In this document: positions 33,719-44,318 of the stretch, one piece after another
Numbering within the stretch: the first letter of the stretch is position 1
How the letters are laid out: each line of letters opens with the position of its first letter
Origin: Glebionis coronaria
Taxonomy: Eukaryota > Streptophyta > Magnoliopsida > Asterales > Asteraceae
Direction: 5' to 3'
Length of the DNA stretch: 64,000 nt
Assembly: GCA_025667525.1 (NCBI GenBank)
Contig: CM046882.1
Location: forward strand, 524,918,618 to 524,982,617
Made by a program: the position numbers and the translations under genes
Notes under the pieces: model-generated
What the model was told of the DNA's origin: nothing
What the model saw: only the letters and a program-made list of their open reading frames with translations
The model's database searches: none

Positions 33719-34821
33719 TGTGTGATGGGTCAAATGTGAAATGTGAGACGGCTGCTTAAAAAATGTCTAAAGTAGATTACTATAATTGAATAATACCAGA
33801 CAAAGACTTTTAAATAATATAAAAGACTATAAGCCAAAAATTTTCATGATCTATTTTGGTTTGATTTAAAAATAAAAATTATAGAAATTTTAATATTAAT
33901 TAAACCATTAATTAGTTGTCTGCAGCAGTATAACACATGATAACCCAGTAAATATTAACCTTTCAGTTTAAAAATCAATAAAACAAGTCTTGATATTGGA
34001 TCTTAAATCTTAAACCGTCTCTATAAGTTGTTCACATACACTTCAAACGAGCACGTTACGATGTTAATGATAGATTAACGAATAAAAAGCCAACACCACG
34101 TGTTCTTGTACTTGCTTCAACCCGATTCGAATATCACAGCGATATTATGTTCGAACCGATGGTAAGAAAAGAATAATAGATAGATAAATTATACAATATG
34201 CATGTATATATCTAACACATGCATACGTATATGATGAATCAAATACCTGTATTTTAACTTTTCGGCAGAGAGGAGAAACGAAACGTTGGACGGACAAGCG
34301 AAGAAAAAGAATCAATGTTTACATATCATCTCAACCTTAATCTCAAAATTTATTCTTTATTCTAATTTTAAAAGCGACATAATATTTGTTTTAAAAATTA
34401 TGCCATATAATTGCATGAAACAAATCAAGATAAAAATACAATAAAATATTTATTTCTTTTTAAAAGATTATATAAATAAATGATGTTATTATTCAATAAT
34501 TATAATTTACATATTAAGAGAAGACAAACAGAAAACAAGCTGCGCCGCTAGTCCTTTTTTTCTCTCTTTTCGTTTCCTTTACTTACCTGGTAATATGTAT
34601 TTTACAATGTCTAACAGTTAAACTAAAACCTGTTAAATATATCCGTGAAACATACTACATATATTTAATAAATATAACAAGTATATATATATATATATTA
34701 AATATCTGATAAACGTACTCTTCGTGATTAAGTGTGTGTCTCTGATAGGCTCACTAATTTCCGATTGCTAAACGGTCGCATATCCTGACAGAGATTAACC
34801 TAAGATTTAAAAAAAACGTGA
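33719..34821. other. AT-rich upstream region, no gene seen
   Basis: Between the hydrolase gene and the inverted-repeat element. It contains a TA-microsatellite near 34681-34700 and a possible 5' UTR exon (see promoter entry). No ORF with a recognisable domain. Confidence 0.5.
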
Positions 34822-35600
34822 AGGGGCCATTTTTGCCAAAAAGTCCAAAAGTTTTAATAATCGGACGGAGAGACTAGAGTTATAAATTTTTCGAACTGAT
34901 TTATATTAATGGTGATATTTCACTAGTGAAAAAACAATGAAATATTACTAGTGATCTAATAATGAATATAACTGGTGATATTACTAATATGATATTTCAT
35001 TGTTTTTATCACTAGTGACTAGGGGTGTGATTCGGGTTGACCCGGTCGGGTTCGGGTCAACTCGGGTCGGGTCAAGTCGGGTTAAGGGTAAAAATTATAT
35101 AACCCGAACCCGAGCCTAATTAGAACTCGGGTCACTCGGGTTCGGGTCAATTCGGGTCGTGTCAACTCGGGTCGGGTCAACTCGGGTTCGGGTCAACCCG
35201 AGTTTAAGGAAAATGTGTAAAAAGTGGCTAAATTAAGTACTAATACAATGTAAAAAATGTAATTTTAGTCGGGTCAAGTCGGGTTGGTCGGGTTCGGGTC
35301 AAGTCGGGTCGGGTCAAGTCGGGTCAAGGGTAAAAAATATATACCCGAACCCGAGCCAATTAGAACTCGGGTCAATTCGGGTCAACCCGAATTGACCCGA
35401 ATACACTTTGTGACCCGAGTGACCCGACCCGAATATGATTATTCGGGTTCGGGTTCGGGTCGGGTTCGGTCGGGTCAACTTTTTCGACACCCCTACTAGT
35501 GACATATCACTATTAATAAAAATCAATTCGAAAAATTTCCAATTTTAATATTTCTGTCGATTTTTTGTAACTTTTTGATATTTTGACAAAAATAACCCCT
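34822..35600. mobile_element. Long-inverted-repeat (fold-back or MULE-type) element hosting a MITE
   Basis: The outer arms 34822-34930 and about 35500-35600 are imperfect inverted copies. The left begins AGGGGCCATTTTTGCCAAAA and the right arm, reversed, begins AGGGGTTATTTTTGTCAAAA. Both continue through TTTTTCGAA(C/T)TGATTT...TTAAT(G/A)GTGATAT. The arms flank the 35020-35495 MITE. No matching target duplication was found at the outer edges, so the class is a guess from arm length. Confidence 0.55.
35020..35495. mobile_element. hAT-type MITE filled with GGGTCAA/GGGTTCGGGTC text
   Basis: 476 bp. Terminal inverted repeat TAGGGGTGT...ACACCCCTA (9 bp, perfect), with an 8 bp target duplication CTAGTGAC at 35012-35019 and 35496-35503, perfect. 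An 8 bp TSD is the hAT hallmark. The interior is nearly all variants of CGGGTCAACTCGGGT in both orientations and encodes no protein. Confidence 0.88.
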
Positions 35601-35934
35601 CCATAATATTTTTTATGAAATTTAATTTTAAGTAATGATTAGCTAAGATTAATCTTCTTATTTGCAAATAAAAAAAATATAAAATAACTCAACTCTGTAA
35701 ACTATAAAAGAGAAATGATAAAAAAAAATTTAAATAATAGTTAAGCTCAATTGAAATTATGCGTCTCATACATATTTTTCTTTATTTTCCAATATTCAAT
35801 AATAAAGTGTTAACATAATTTTTCTTGAAATAAGTGTTTAACATAATTAAATATGTTGTATTTGAAACTTTAATATAGTATAAATGCAATCTTACTTTTA
35901 AAAGTTACTGATATGGTATTTTGCATGGGATTAA

Positions 35935-36380
35935 AAGCTTGATAAAAAGCTTTTTATAAAAAATATGAATTTAATATATTAAATGCAAAAAGCTATAAAG
36001 AAAACTTTGCATTGAACATGCTATAATCAGATGTATTAAAAAAGATATGAGTAATATTTTATGTCTAAATATAATTTAAGATAAAAAAAATGAACAAAAT
36101 GCATTCAATGCAAAAAGTGACATAAAATTCTGCATTGAATATGTATTCAAAAATGATACATTTATATTTTATGTCTAAACATAATTAAGAATAAAAAATG
36201 GACAAAATATATTAAATGCAAAAAGTTACAATTTGTATTTATTGAAATGCTCTAATATATTGCACTTTAAAGATGATACAGTAATATTTCATGGCTAAAC
36301 ACAATTAAGGATAAAAAATAACAAAATGCATTGAATGCAAAAAGTTAATATAAATTTTGCATTGTAAATGCTCTAATAGC
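35935..36380. repeat. Degenerate tandem repeat, about 110-120 bp period
   Basis: Units begin at CTAAATATAATTTAAGATAA (36064), CTAAACATAATTAAGAATAA (36173) and CTAAACACAATTAAGGATAA (36294), each followed by AAAATG(C)A...AATGCAAAAAGT and a TTTGCATTGAA-like segment. An earlier partial unit lies before 36060. Confidence 0.65.
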
Positions 36381-36659
36381 ACAAGGTGCGATAGAGATGG
36401 TATTATAGGCAAAAGTGATGTTATAGCCAAAAATAGTGTTATATCCAAAAAAAAAATGTTGTCACGTAGGTTATGACAGCACATTTAGCGGAGTTGTGGT
36501 AAGTTAATAAAAATATGATGTCATAGCCTTTTTTATATATAATTAAATAACTTAAATAAATAAATTATCATACTAATTAAAAAATATTTTATTAAATAAA
36601 AAAACATTACATAAAAAATACATTAAATAAAAAACATAAAATTAAAAGACAATAAAAAT

Positions 36660-37250
36660 ATTAAAAACTAGTTATTAGCATAACGAGTCTGGATCATATA
36701 TTTCTCCGTCTCGACAATACTCGCGTCAATTTGTGTCATTTTGCTCGTTTCGATTTGTAGCACCATCGTATCCGACTCAAATTGTTGAGAATGCATTAGT
36801 CCCATTCTCATCTTTGTCTCGACTTCGATGATATACATCTTCGCATTGCGATCCGACTCGTATTGTTCTTCCATCATCGCTTAAAACATCTTTTGGTTTG
36901 AACCAGAACTAGCGGAGGAGTTGGTTGAACGTTGACTCTTTGAAACCCGATGTAGCACCACTGCGTCTGGTTCAAACAGTTCAGGTTTCTCTTCGGTAGT
37001 AGGACGTAGACGACTTGCTTGGGTCGAGTAGGAATTTTCCAACTTGTATTTATTTTTCAAAAAATTTCAAGCACTCTTGTGCTTAAACTCCGAACCCGTT
37101 TGTTTAACGTGATTTCGGCCGGCATCATAAACCCCTCCTTGTCCTCCCCGCTTGCCATAGCCAATTCGTCATAGATGTTATTAAACTTAAAGCCGATTCA
37201 ACGGAGTCCATTTTCCGATCTACATGTTCCTGGTTCGTTCATTGTACTTT
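36660..37250 (-). pseudogene. Relic of a PIF/Harbinger-associated ORF1-like (NAM-associated domain) protein
   Basis: The minus strand from about 37250 reads, with stops and shifts, a segment recalling the pattern of plant proteins with the No-apical-meristem-associated C-terminal domain: TGSEFKHKSA then FLKNKYKLENS, a Ser/Thr-rich linker (SQRSTNSSASSGSNQKM), then a coiled-coil tail (MMEEQYESDRNAKMYIIEVE, open for 69 codons at 36877-36668). Such proteins are common companions of Harbinger transposases. No transposase is seen nearby. Identification is from pattern memory only. Confidence 0.5.
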
Positions 37251-37259
37251 GTTAATGAA

Positions 37260-38843
37260 ACCGATGCCTAAAAACATTATATGTAATAACTAATTTTTTT
37301 TAGTTTGATCATGAAAAAGTGTAAAAACATTTATCGTCAAAGATAATCGTAAGACGAATTATTTAACAAACACTATCATCAAAGTAATAATCATTTAAGG
37401 TTGTGTTTGATAAAGACTTAATAAGTCTTAATTGGAAAAGTAGTAAATAAATTAAGTTATTAAAAGTTTGTTTGGTTTGTGTTTAAAATTTAACACATGA
37501 CTTTCTAGGAAAAGCCATAAAAAAGAGGGTCACATTTTTCTTTTGTCTTTTTATAAGATAAATTAATATGTTTATTTATTAAATAATTTTATATATACAT
37601 TTTTTTCACCAATATTAAATTCAAACCTAAACCTTAAAACTAACTTTAAATCAAAATCAAAACCTACTCTTGAACCCGCCTACAAACCAAACGGGCCCTA
37701 AGTTTTAAAACATTGAAAAAATATTATAAACCTCAGATCTTATCCTAATAACAATAAAAAATACATCACTTTTTCCCCAATTCGTAAACGATCTTTTTAG
37801 AGGGAAAGAATTATAAAACCGCAGCATTATAATGTTTCTAGTTCGAGAATGAATTATTCTTTTATAAGGGAAGAGTTGTAAAACCCGCCTTTAAAATCCT
37901 CGAACAATAATTACACGCAGTCTCAGACTTAATTAAAACGTTACGAAATTATTTAGTCAGAATAATAATTTATATAATTCATTCAAGTATTTCGTATTTT
38001 ATCAATTCAGTAAAATATACCAACACGAGAACTTAATAATACGTACACGCACGTTAAATATTTTAAACACGAAACGAAAAAAGAATGTGTGTATGTTGTG
38101 GTTGTTGGGCCGCGACATCTAAGCAATACCAAAAGAAAATATGGGCCTTGAGCCCAAACCCTTTTAGAAACAAAGAAAAAGAACCAGGGAGTTAACATAC
38201 AGCTTTTACATAAAAAAAGAAAAAGAAAAAAAAAGATAGGGTTTTTAGTAAAGGGGGACGCCGGCTGGAGATCAAGCAAAAAGGGGGACGGGATTGTTTG
38301 AGTGTGATCAATTCGTGGGTATTGTTAAGTTTCTTTAAACATGTAAGCCTAATCTTCCTTCCTATTTTAATCACGAATTTATGTGAAAAAGAAATAAAGA
38401 ACACATGAGTTTTAATCATTAAACATGTTATTAGAATGATTCATGGTCGGGTTGTGTGTTTTCACGAAAACCAAGACACAAGGGTGTCTCGGTGGTGGTC
38501 TTGATGTTGTCGGCAGCAAGCAAAAACCAAGCAGGGGTATGTTGGGTTGGTCGCATGAGGGGTATTGGTGTAAGGTCTCGGTGGGAACTATGAACACAGA
38601 AGGCGGTTGTGCTGGGCAGCGCAGGGGGAACCATGTACACGAGAGGGGGAACCACTGGGCTACCAGTGGGAACCCATGGCTTAACAGCAGCAACCAGGCA
38701 GCGAAGGGGGTTGCTGGCCGCCGGCTTGAACCAACAGCCACCGGCTGTTGGTGGGGGGTTTATTGTTTTGTTGTTTGATTGTTTGCTTTAAGCTCGGGTT
38801 CGGGTTACACGGATTTCTAAAAAGGGCACATGGTTTAACATTC
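37260..38843. other. Intergenic sequence without a recognisable gene
   Basis: AT-rich to about 38200, then a GC-richer stretch (38220-38800) with overlapping open frames on both strands but no known domain, no consistent codon pattern and no splice-supported model. TTTGGTTTGTGTTT near 37470 and AACCAAACGGGCCC near 37685 suggest a small degraded MITE. The composite copia element starts at 38844. Confidence 0.4.
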
Positions 38844-39589
38844 TGAAAGTCCCTAATCAATGCTAGAAACACTAAACTTAAATAATCAACACAAGGAAAT
38901 ACTTTTCAAACGTAATACTTATTATTGTATAATAAAGAATTACAAGTGTTATGGATAATACCGTTTGATGACAATGTGTTGTGCACACTTTGAACAACTA
39001 AATAACCTAACTTATGAATACAGTCACAGCTGTTTGATTCAATAAGTTCTAAGCATTAATGAGTGAATATTCTCAAAGTGTTGAACATTAATGCTGGGCT
39101 ACACATCCTACTTATAATGATACGAGGTTGACCTAAGTACTAGTTGATGGTGACTACACAAGACATTCACTTTTCAGACATCTGTCACAAGATGCTCTTC
39201 TATTCTTGGTAGTTTGCCACAATGCTTTAAGGAAACAGCGCTGACACAGTTTCACTTTTCTTCATAGTCTCGTACATACAAATGGCATGTCCAAAGTGTG
39301 CTGAGTGTTAACAGGATATTGCCATCCCTGTTAACCCTCAACCCCTCAGAGTCCCTGATACATCTTGGTTGTTATCCATCATAGACAATGAGTATGTCTT
39401 CAAGTAATCTTCGACTTCCTTGACAATGTCTCTGACATGGACTCCTCTGAGGTTGCTCACAGAGACTTAGATCTCTGTGAGTCTTGCGATACTTGCCTGC
39501 CTCCTAGGCACATGCAAGTGACTATCTAACATCTTGATTTGTGTTTAAATCTATGACACAGAGAATCTAATAAACTTAGATTCCCAACA
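38844..39589 (-). repeat. 3' LTR of the composite copia element (746 bp)
   Basis: On the minus strand starts TGTTGGGAATCTAAG and ends GGGACTTTCA. Partner of 55171-55913 with scattered differences. The TATA position is mutated relative to the 5' LTR. Confidence 0.93.
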
Positions 39590-39601
39590 ATCTCCCCCTA
39601 T
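39590..39601 (-). promoter_or_regulatory. Polypurine tract of the composite copia element
   Basis: Minus strand TAGGGGGAGAT directly before the 3' LTR. Confidence 0.85.
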
Positions 39602-41975
39602 TTAAACATAAATCTAGCTAGATCTATCTAAGTTAAGGTAAGTGAGATAACAGCTTCTTCTTACTCATAACAGATCTAAACAAACATACCTCATGATTTT
39701 ATTCATACTTAAAGAAAATTACAAGTACAACACAAAAGTGAAATAAAATACGAAGGTAAAATTTAGCTGTGGCTTCATTCAATAGTCATCATTTTTTATC
39801 TTTTCTTCAGCTTTAGCTATGTCTGTCCTAGTATCCAATTCTGCCTGCAAAGCTTGTGCAAACACCTTGGAATACTCTAAGTTAATCTTGAGCCCCTTTT
39901 GAGACAAATCAGCTGAATTGTTGATGCTAGGCCTAGCTCATCTTCTCTTTGGAATGCATACTGGAAAGTTCTGTTCATGAAGGCCATACCTCTTTCAGGC
40001 TCTGTGTAGGTCTGACCATCAAGAGGACCAACTATTCCATTTGGTAGTATCAAATCCCTGTGCATTCCATCCACTTGAACATCATCTGTGACCAAGGTTT
40101 CCTAAACAAGTTGAGTCGTCCTTCTTCTTTTCTTGCCAGACTTTGGAGGTTCTTGTTCAAACAGTTGTGGCGCGGGATCTATTTTGAGCTTGGCTGCTGT
40201 TTCTTTAACCCAGTTAAACTTAGCTTTAAGGGTCTTAAGAAGAGTAAAATTAGCCTGACCAGTTCTTTTAGCAGCCAAGGCTTCAAGTTCAAACCATTCA
40301 GATAACCCAAGTTTCTTTAGCCTGAAGTCCTCAAAGACATCCATATTACCATGTTGGTTATCTCTCCACAAAACCATTTGTGGTGTGTTGGTGGACTTGT
40401 GAATGGTGTATTTGAACTTGGTGATCTTTCCAGGTGCATACCTGTTGTTGACGCAGACATCATAATCATTTTTCACCTTTTTAGTGCCTCAGCGCGTTTA
40501 GCTTCCATTTCCCTCAACCTTTGTTTTTGCTTCTCCCTTTCAGGTGGAGTCATCTTTTTCAGAGTTTCCTCATTCAACTCCTTGGCTTTCTTGATTTTAT
40601 TTAGCCTCTTGAATTCAACAGCCTGTTTCTCAATCTCATCAGGTGTTAGAGGATTCTCATTAGCAGGTGTGAAGGTTGAAAATTGGGAAAGGTCTGTGGT
40701 TGATCCTCTTGTCTCTAGCATCACAGCTATTTTCTTCAGCTCTTTTGATGAACGCTGACTTAGCTTGGGTTTGGATTGCCTTGGGTAGGGAGCTAACAGT
40801 GAACTTAAGTTTCTTGACAGCTAGTTCACCATCATCCACAGACTCGCTGGTGGTAACCAAAGTCAGGGACTTTGATGAATCAACTTCATCATTAGTCTGT
40901 TGCTCCCCCTTACTTCCATCCTCATCATCGGGTATGATTACTGGTGTAATGACTTGGAGAGGGATAGGTGAAGAAATAGTGTTATCAGCAGAGGTTGAGC
41001 CCTGTTTGGCAGATTCAAGGTTAAGTACATTTTCCTTCTCCCCCTCACGTTCAGCCTGACGTTTCAGACGTTTGGATGAACGTGCCTGAAAGTGCTTTGC
41101 AATCTGTTCAACAGAGGCAGTCATATCATGTTTCCTGGTCCTTGAAGCTCTTGCAATCTTTAGCAGGAGGTTGTAATTTCCATTTGTGTTGCAATGAACA
41201 CGATTAATGATAAAGTTTGTGTGACGATATTGCCTGCTACGAACAGCTTCAAACTCTCTATGCATTGTCAACTCATGAGCATTAAAAAGAGCAGGGACCT
41301 ATGTGACAATGGCATCCTTGATTCTTGTGGACAAATGACTAAGTCCTTGGGACACTCCTTTTCTTGCACCATCCTTGATGGGTTCGGTGACTGCATCTCT
41401 AACCGCCTGATTGATGATCCCTGGAAAGGTGACAGTGAAATTATGCATCTCAGATTTGATAACATCCAACTTTCTTGACAGGCGCTCAATATCTGATTGA
41501 TGATGTACATGTTGAAGATTATGGATGTTCAGGCTTTGTTTTGCATAATCATCCTTCTTTGGCAAAATATCAAAGTTGGTTTGAGCAGGATGATCAAACA
41601 TAAGGAACTCAGCTATCTGATCATAAGCAGGTCTTTGAAGACTGTAGTGGCTGAGGTAGCAGAAGTGGGAGTGGCTATAGCTTCTTTGGGAGGAGGAGTG
41701 GTATCAGCAGCTAGTTTGGACACAGCTATTTCCTTCGGAGGAGACAAAGATTGTTGGTCATCTACTTCTTCATCGTCCTCCTCCTCAAACATCCCCTCAG
41801 GGAGTATCTCGTCCTTAGGCATCGATTCAGGTTTAGAGAAATCATCAACTAATGAGAGCACTTCTTCTTTAATATCAAGCAGGGGCTCTTCTTCATTTAG
41901 TTGATCCTGAATGATTGTATCAGCTACTTTTTCTAGCTGCTCCGGGGATTCTGTGTTTGGCTGTACAATATTAGC

Positions 41976-42812
41976 CTGCAAATTGTTTCAGATTAGTAAC
42001 AGGGAAATAAAGAAGGGGAATGGTCGCCATGTCGTTGTCCCAGAGAGGCTGAGGGTGATTACTCAGCCACTCCAAAGGATAAATCATTGGGATTCTTTTA
42101 AGGGTGAAAAGTATAAGGTTAATGATCGCCATTCGCTGCCCCTAGGAAAGCTGAGTGTGATTATTCAGCCCCCCCAAAAGGTTAAAACCTTTGGGACTCT
42201 TTTGATTGTGAAACATATGTTGTTAAGGATCGCCATTCGCTGCCCCTAGGAAGGCTGAGGGTGATTATTCAGCCCCCCTAAAAGATTAAGAAACCTTTGG
42301 GATTCTTTTAAGGTTGAAACATATGTGGGTAAAGATCGCCTGTTACGCTGTCCCTACGAAAGCTAAGGGTGATGATTCAGCTCCCCCTGAAAGGATAAAT
42401 CCTTTGGGATTCTTTTAAGTGTGAAAAAGATATAGGTTAAGATCGTCTTATTACGTTGTCCCTAGAAGAGTTGAGGATAATTATTCAGCTCCCCTAAAAG
42501 TAAAACTTTTGGGATTCTTTTTCTGAGGAAACCAAGAGGCCGTGTGAGGTACAGCTGGTCAAGGTCGAGACATATATGTATTCAGGTTGTTGTTTGCCTG
42601 AATACTGTCTAGAGGGTGCAGGGTCATCAGGGTGCTTTATATACACAAATGAATCATTCCCTGGTGCATAGACAGGGTGTACAGAAGTCTTAAAGAGTTC
42701 TAAGTGCATATAATGACTTCTATGGGTCGAGGATTACCCTAACTTCACCACTCTCACCTACAGACATTTGAGAGTGGCTGCTTGTGGACCTCTAAAAATT
42801 TACACTGATTAC
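41976..42812 (-). other. Predicted spliceosomal intron inside ORF2
   Basis: The minus strand has donor CACAG then GTAATC at 42812, a TACTAAT branch-like motif and acceptor TTTGCAG ending at 41976. Exon text on both sides is open and joins in phase 0 (NSVDIAQ to ANIVQPN). Length 837 bases. About two thirds of it is the 105 bp repeat array. Confidence 0.65.
42021..42530. repeat. Five tandem repeats of about 105 bp
   Basis: Units start near 42021, 42124, 42228, 42334 and 42441 (periods 103, 104, 106, 107), each opening GATCGCC or close and containing GCTGAGGGTGATTATTCAGC and a CAAAGG...CCTTTGGGATTCTTTT inverted repeat. Units differ from each other by roughly 10-25%. Confidence 0.85.
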
Positions 42813-44318
42813 CTGTGCGATATCAACAGAATTCGGCTGGTTCCCTGTTGTCTCGGCTGACATCGAGACACTAGACCCTTGTTGTTGGTCAACTGAAGTC
42901 TCTGATTCCACAGGAGTCTCTGGAACATAGGAGGTTTCGATGTTCACATTCTTCTTTCCCCTGGCCTTTGCAACAGTTTTGGTGTGGGAAGAAGATGGGT
43001 TTTTCTTCTTCTTTGGCTATTGGCCAGTTGTTTCCTTGGACGTCATGGTGTGCTGCCCAAAGTCAAAGACGTAGACTTGCCAGACACACCAGAGGTATTC
43101 ACCTTCTCAGATGAAAGGAGCAAGGACTTCTCAGCAGAGGGTTGTTTGTTTGCTAAGTTCATCATATGAGAGGTGACAGGGACATCTTCAGCTCCAATTT
43201 CCTTGTATATGGCACCAGTGATGCGATAGGGCTTCAGAGAAGTGAGTGCAGAGTTGTGATAACTGTTACCCAACAGGCTTTTGAAGATCAGAGATAGAAA
43301 GCGAACGTAGCATATGTTCTTCTCCTTGACCTGGTTTCTTCCCTTCAGTTGTTCTACTAAGTTGGAGAAAAGAATACTTCCTACATCAACATATGTGCCC
43401 CAGATCAGCCCATATGCAATAGATTGGTGGTTGAAGGACATCTGATCTTGGGATCCCTGCATTCCTCCTAGGGATTTGACTATGTGAGTGAAGAGGACAC
43501 GCCACATAGAAGAAAAATACTTGATCTTCAAAGGAGACTTAGAGAGAACCTCAGCGGGTGTAAGAGCAGGGTTTACATCAAGAGAGGGTTTAAGTGTGGC
43601 AAGGGCGTCCTTAATAGCCTTTTTGTCAATCACCTTCAGGCATTCATCGCCATGTCTTAACCCAGCTACACTTGCAAAGTATTTTAGAGAGAAGGCAAAG
43701 GGGTGTTCGTTGCATGAGAGGCTAAAGGTAATGGTGTCATCAACGACTTCAGCAGAGTACCAGAATTCCCTAAGGTATTCTTGGTAGAAGGTGGTCCGGG
43801 GATTTTGTGAGTGCTTCACTTGCATCATAATTTTTCATGAAGTTTACCAGATCTGAGTAGGATTCGTTGGGAGTCTTGAGCCATCCAATGGAGTTGTTCG
43901 ACGCAAGAATGCTTTCGTTAAGTTCAAAGTTGACGTTTACTACCTTGGGAACTGGGAATGCTATGTATTCAAGGTTGAAGAGAAACGAAAATGGAGGATG
44001 GGTTTAGAGAGAGAAAACTCAGAGAGAGAGATGAGATTGTAAAATGAGAATAGTGGTAGGTAAAAAGAGACGTGAGACAATATATATATATATATTCAAA
44101 TTTGAAAACAGTTATTCAACCGCATTTAATGCATAGTGGGAAAATGACTGCACATGTGGGTCCCTTGACCTTTCAAAAATTATTTGTCTCCTCGTTATTC
44201 GGAAAATAAATGATTAAATATTGAAAATGTTTTTTCGCATTTACTTGGAAAGTAACTACCTAGTTTCATGTGAAAAATATTTAATATTGAATCAGACATT
44301 TAATGAACACATTTATTA

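Larger units (their letters stand above)
39779..43964 (-). pseudogene. ORF2 downstream of pol (spliced, decayed), Asteraceae-type element protein
   Basis: A large second protein encoded after pol, in the place where SIRE elements carry an env-like ORF. Expected start at 43964 is ATA instead of ATG; the homologous start at 48807 is still ATG. The N-terminal block reads PVPKVVNVNFELNESILASNN. The block 43828-43043 (261 residues) contains YQEYLREFWYSAE and FSLKYFASVAGL and resembles retroelement-linked hypothetical proteins common in Asteraceae. It continues through basic and acidic low-complexity blocks interrupted by a predicted intron (42812-41976), Lys/Arg-rich blocks (about 41270-40480) and WFELEALAAKRTG near 40300. 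The C-terminal segment ends NDDY at TGA 39781-39779. At least four frameshifts and one internal TAG. No signal peptide or membrane segment was seen, so I would not call it an envelope. Function unknown. Confidence 0.7.

Noticed and set aside
37400..37700. MITE with GTTTGGTT/AACCAAAC ends
   Set aside because: Ends do not form a convincing inverted repeat and no target duplication was found.
38443..38791. Overlapping open frames on both strands in a GC-richer patch
   Set aside because: No domain, no splice-supported model, similar length on both strands; composition effect.
39779..43964. Calling ORF2 a retroviral-type envelope gene
   Set aside because: No signal peptide, transmembrane or fusion-like segment seen; only the position after pol is env-like.
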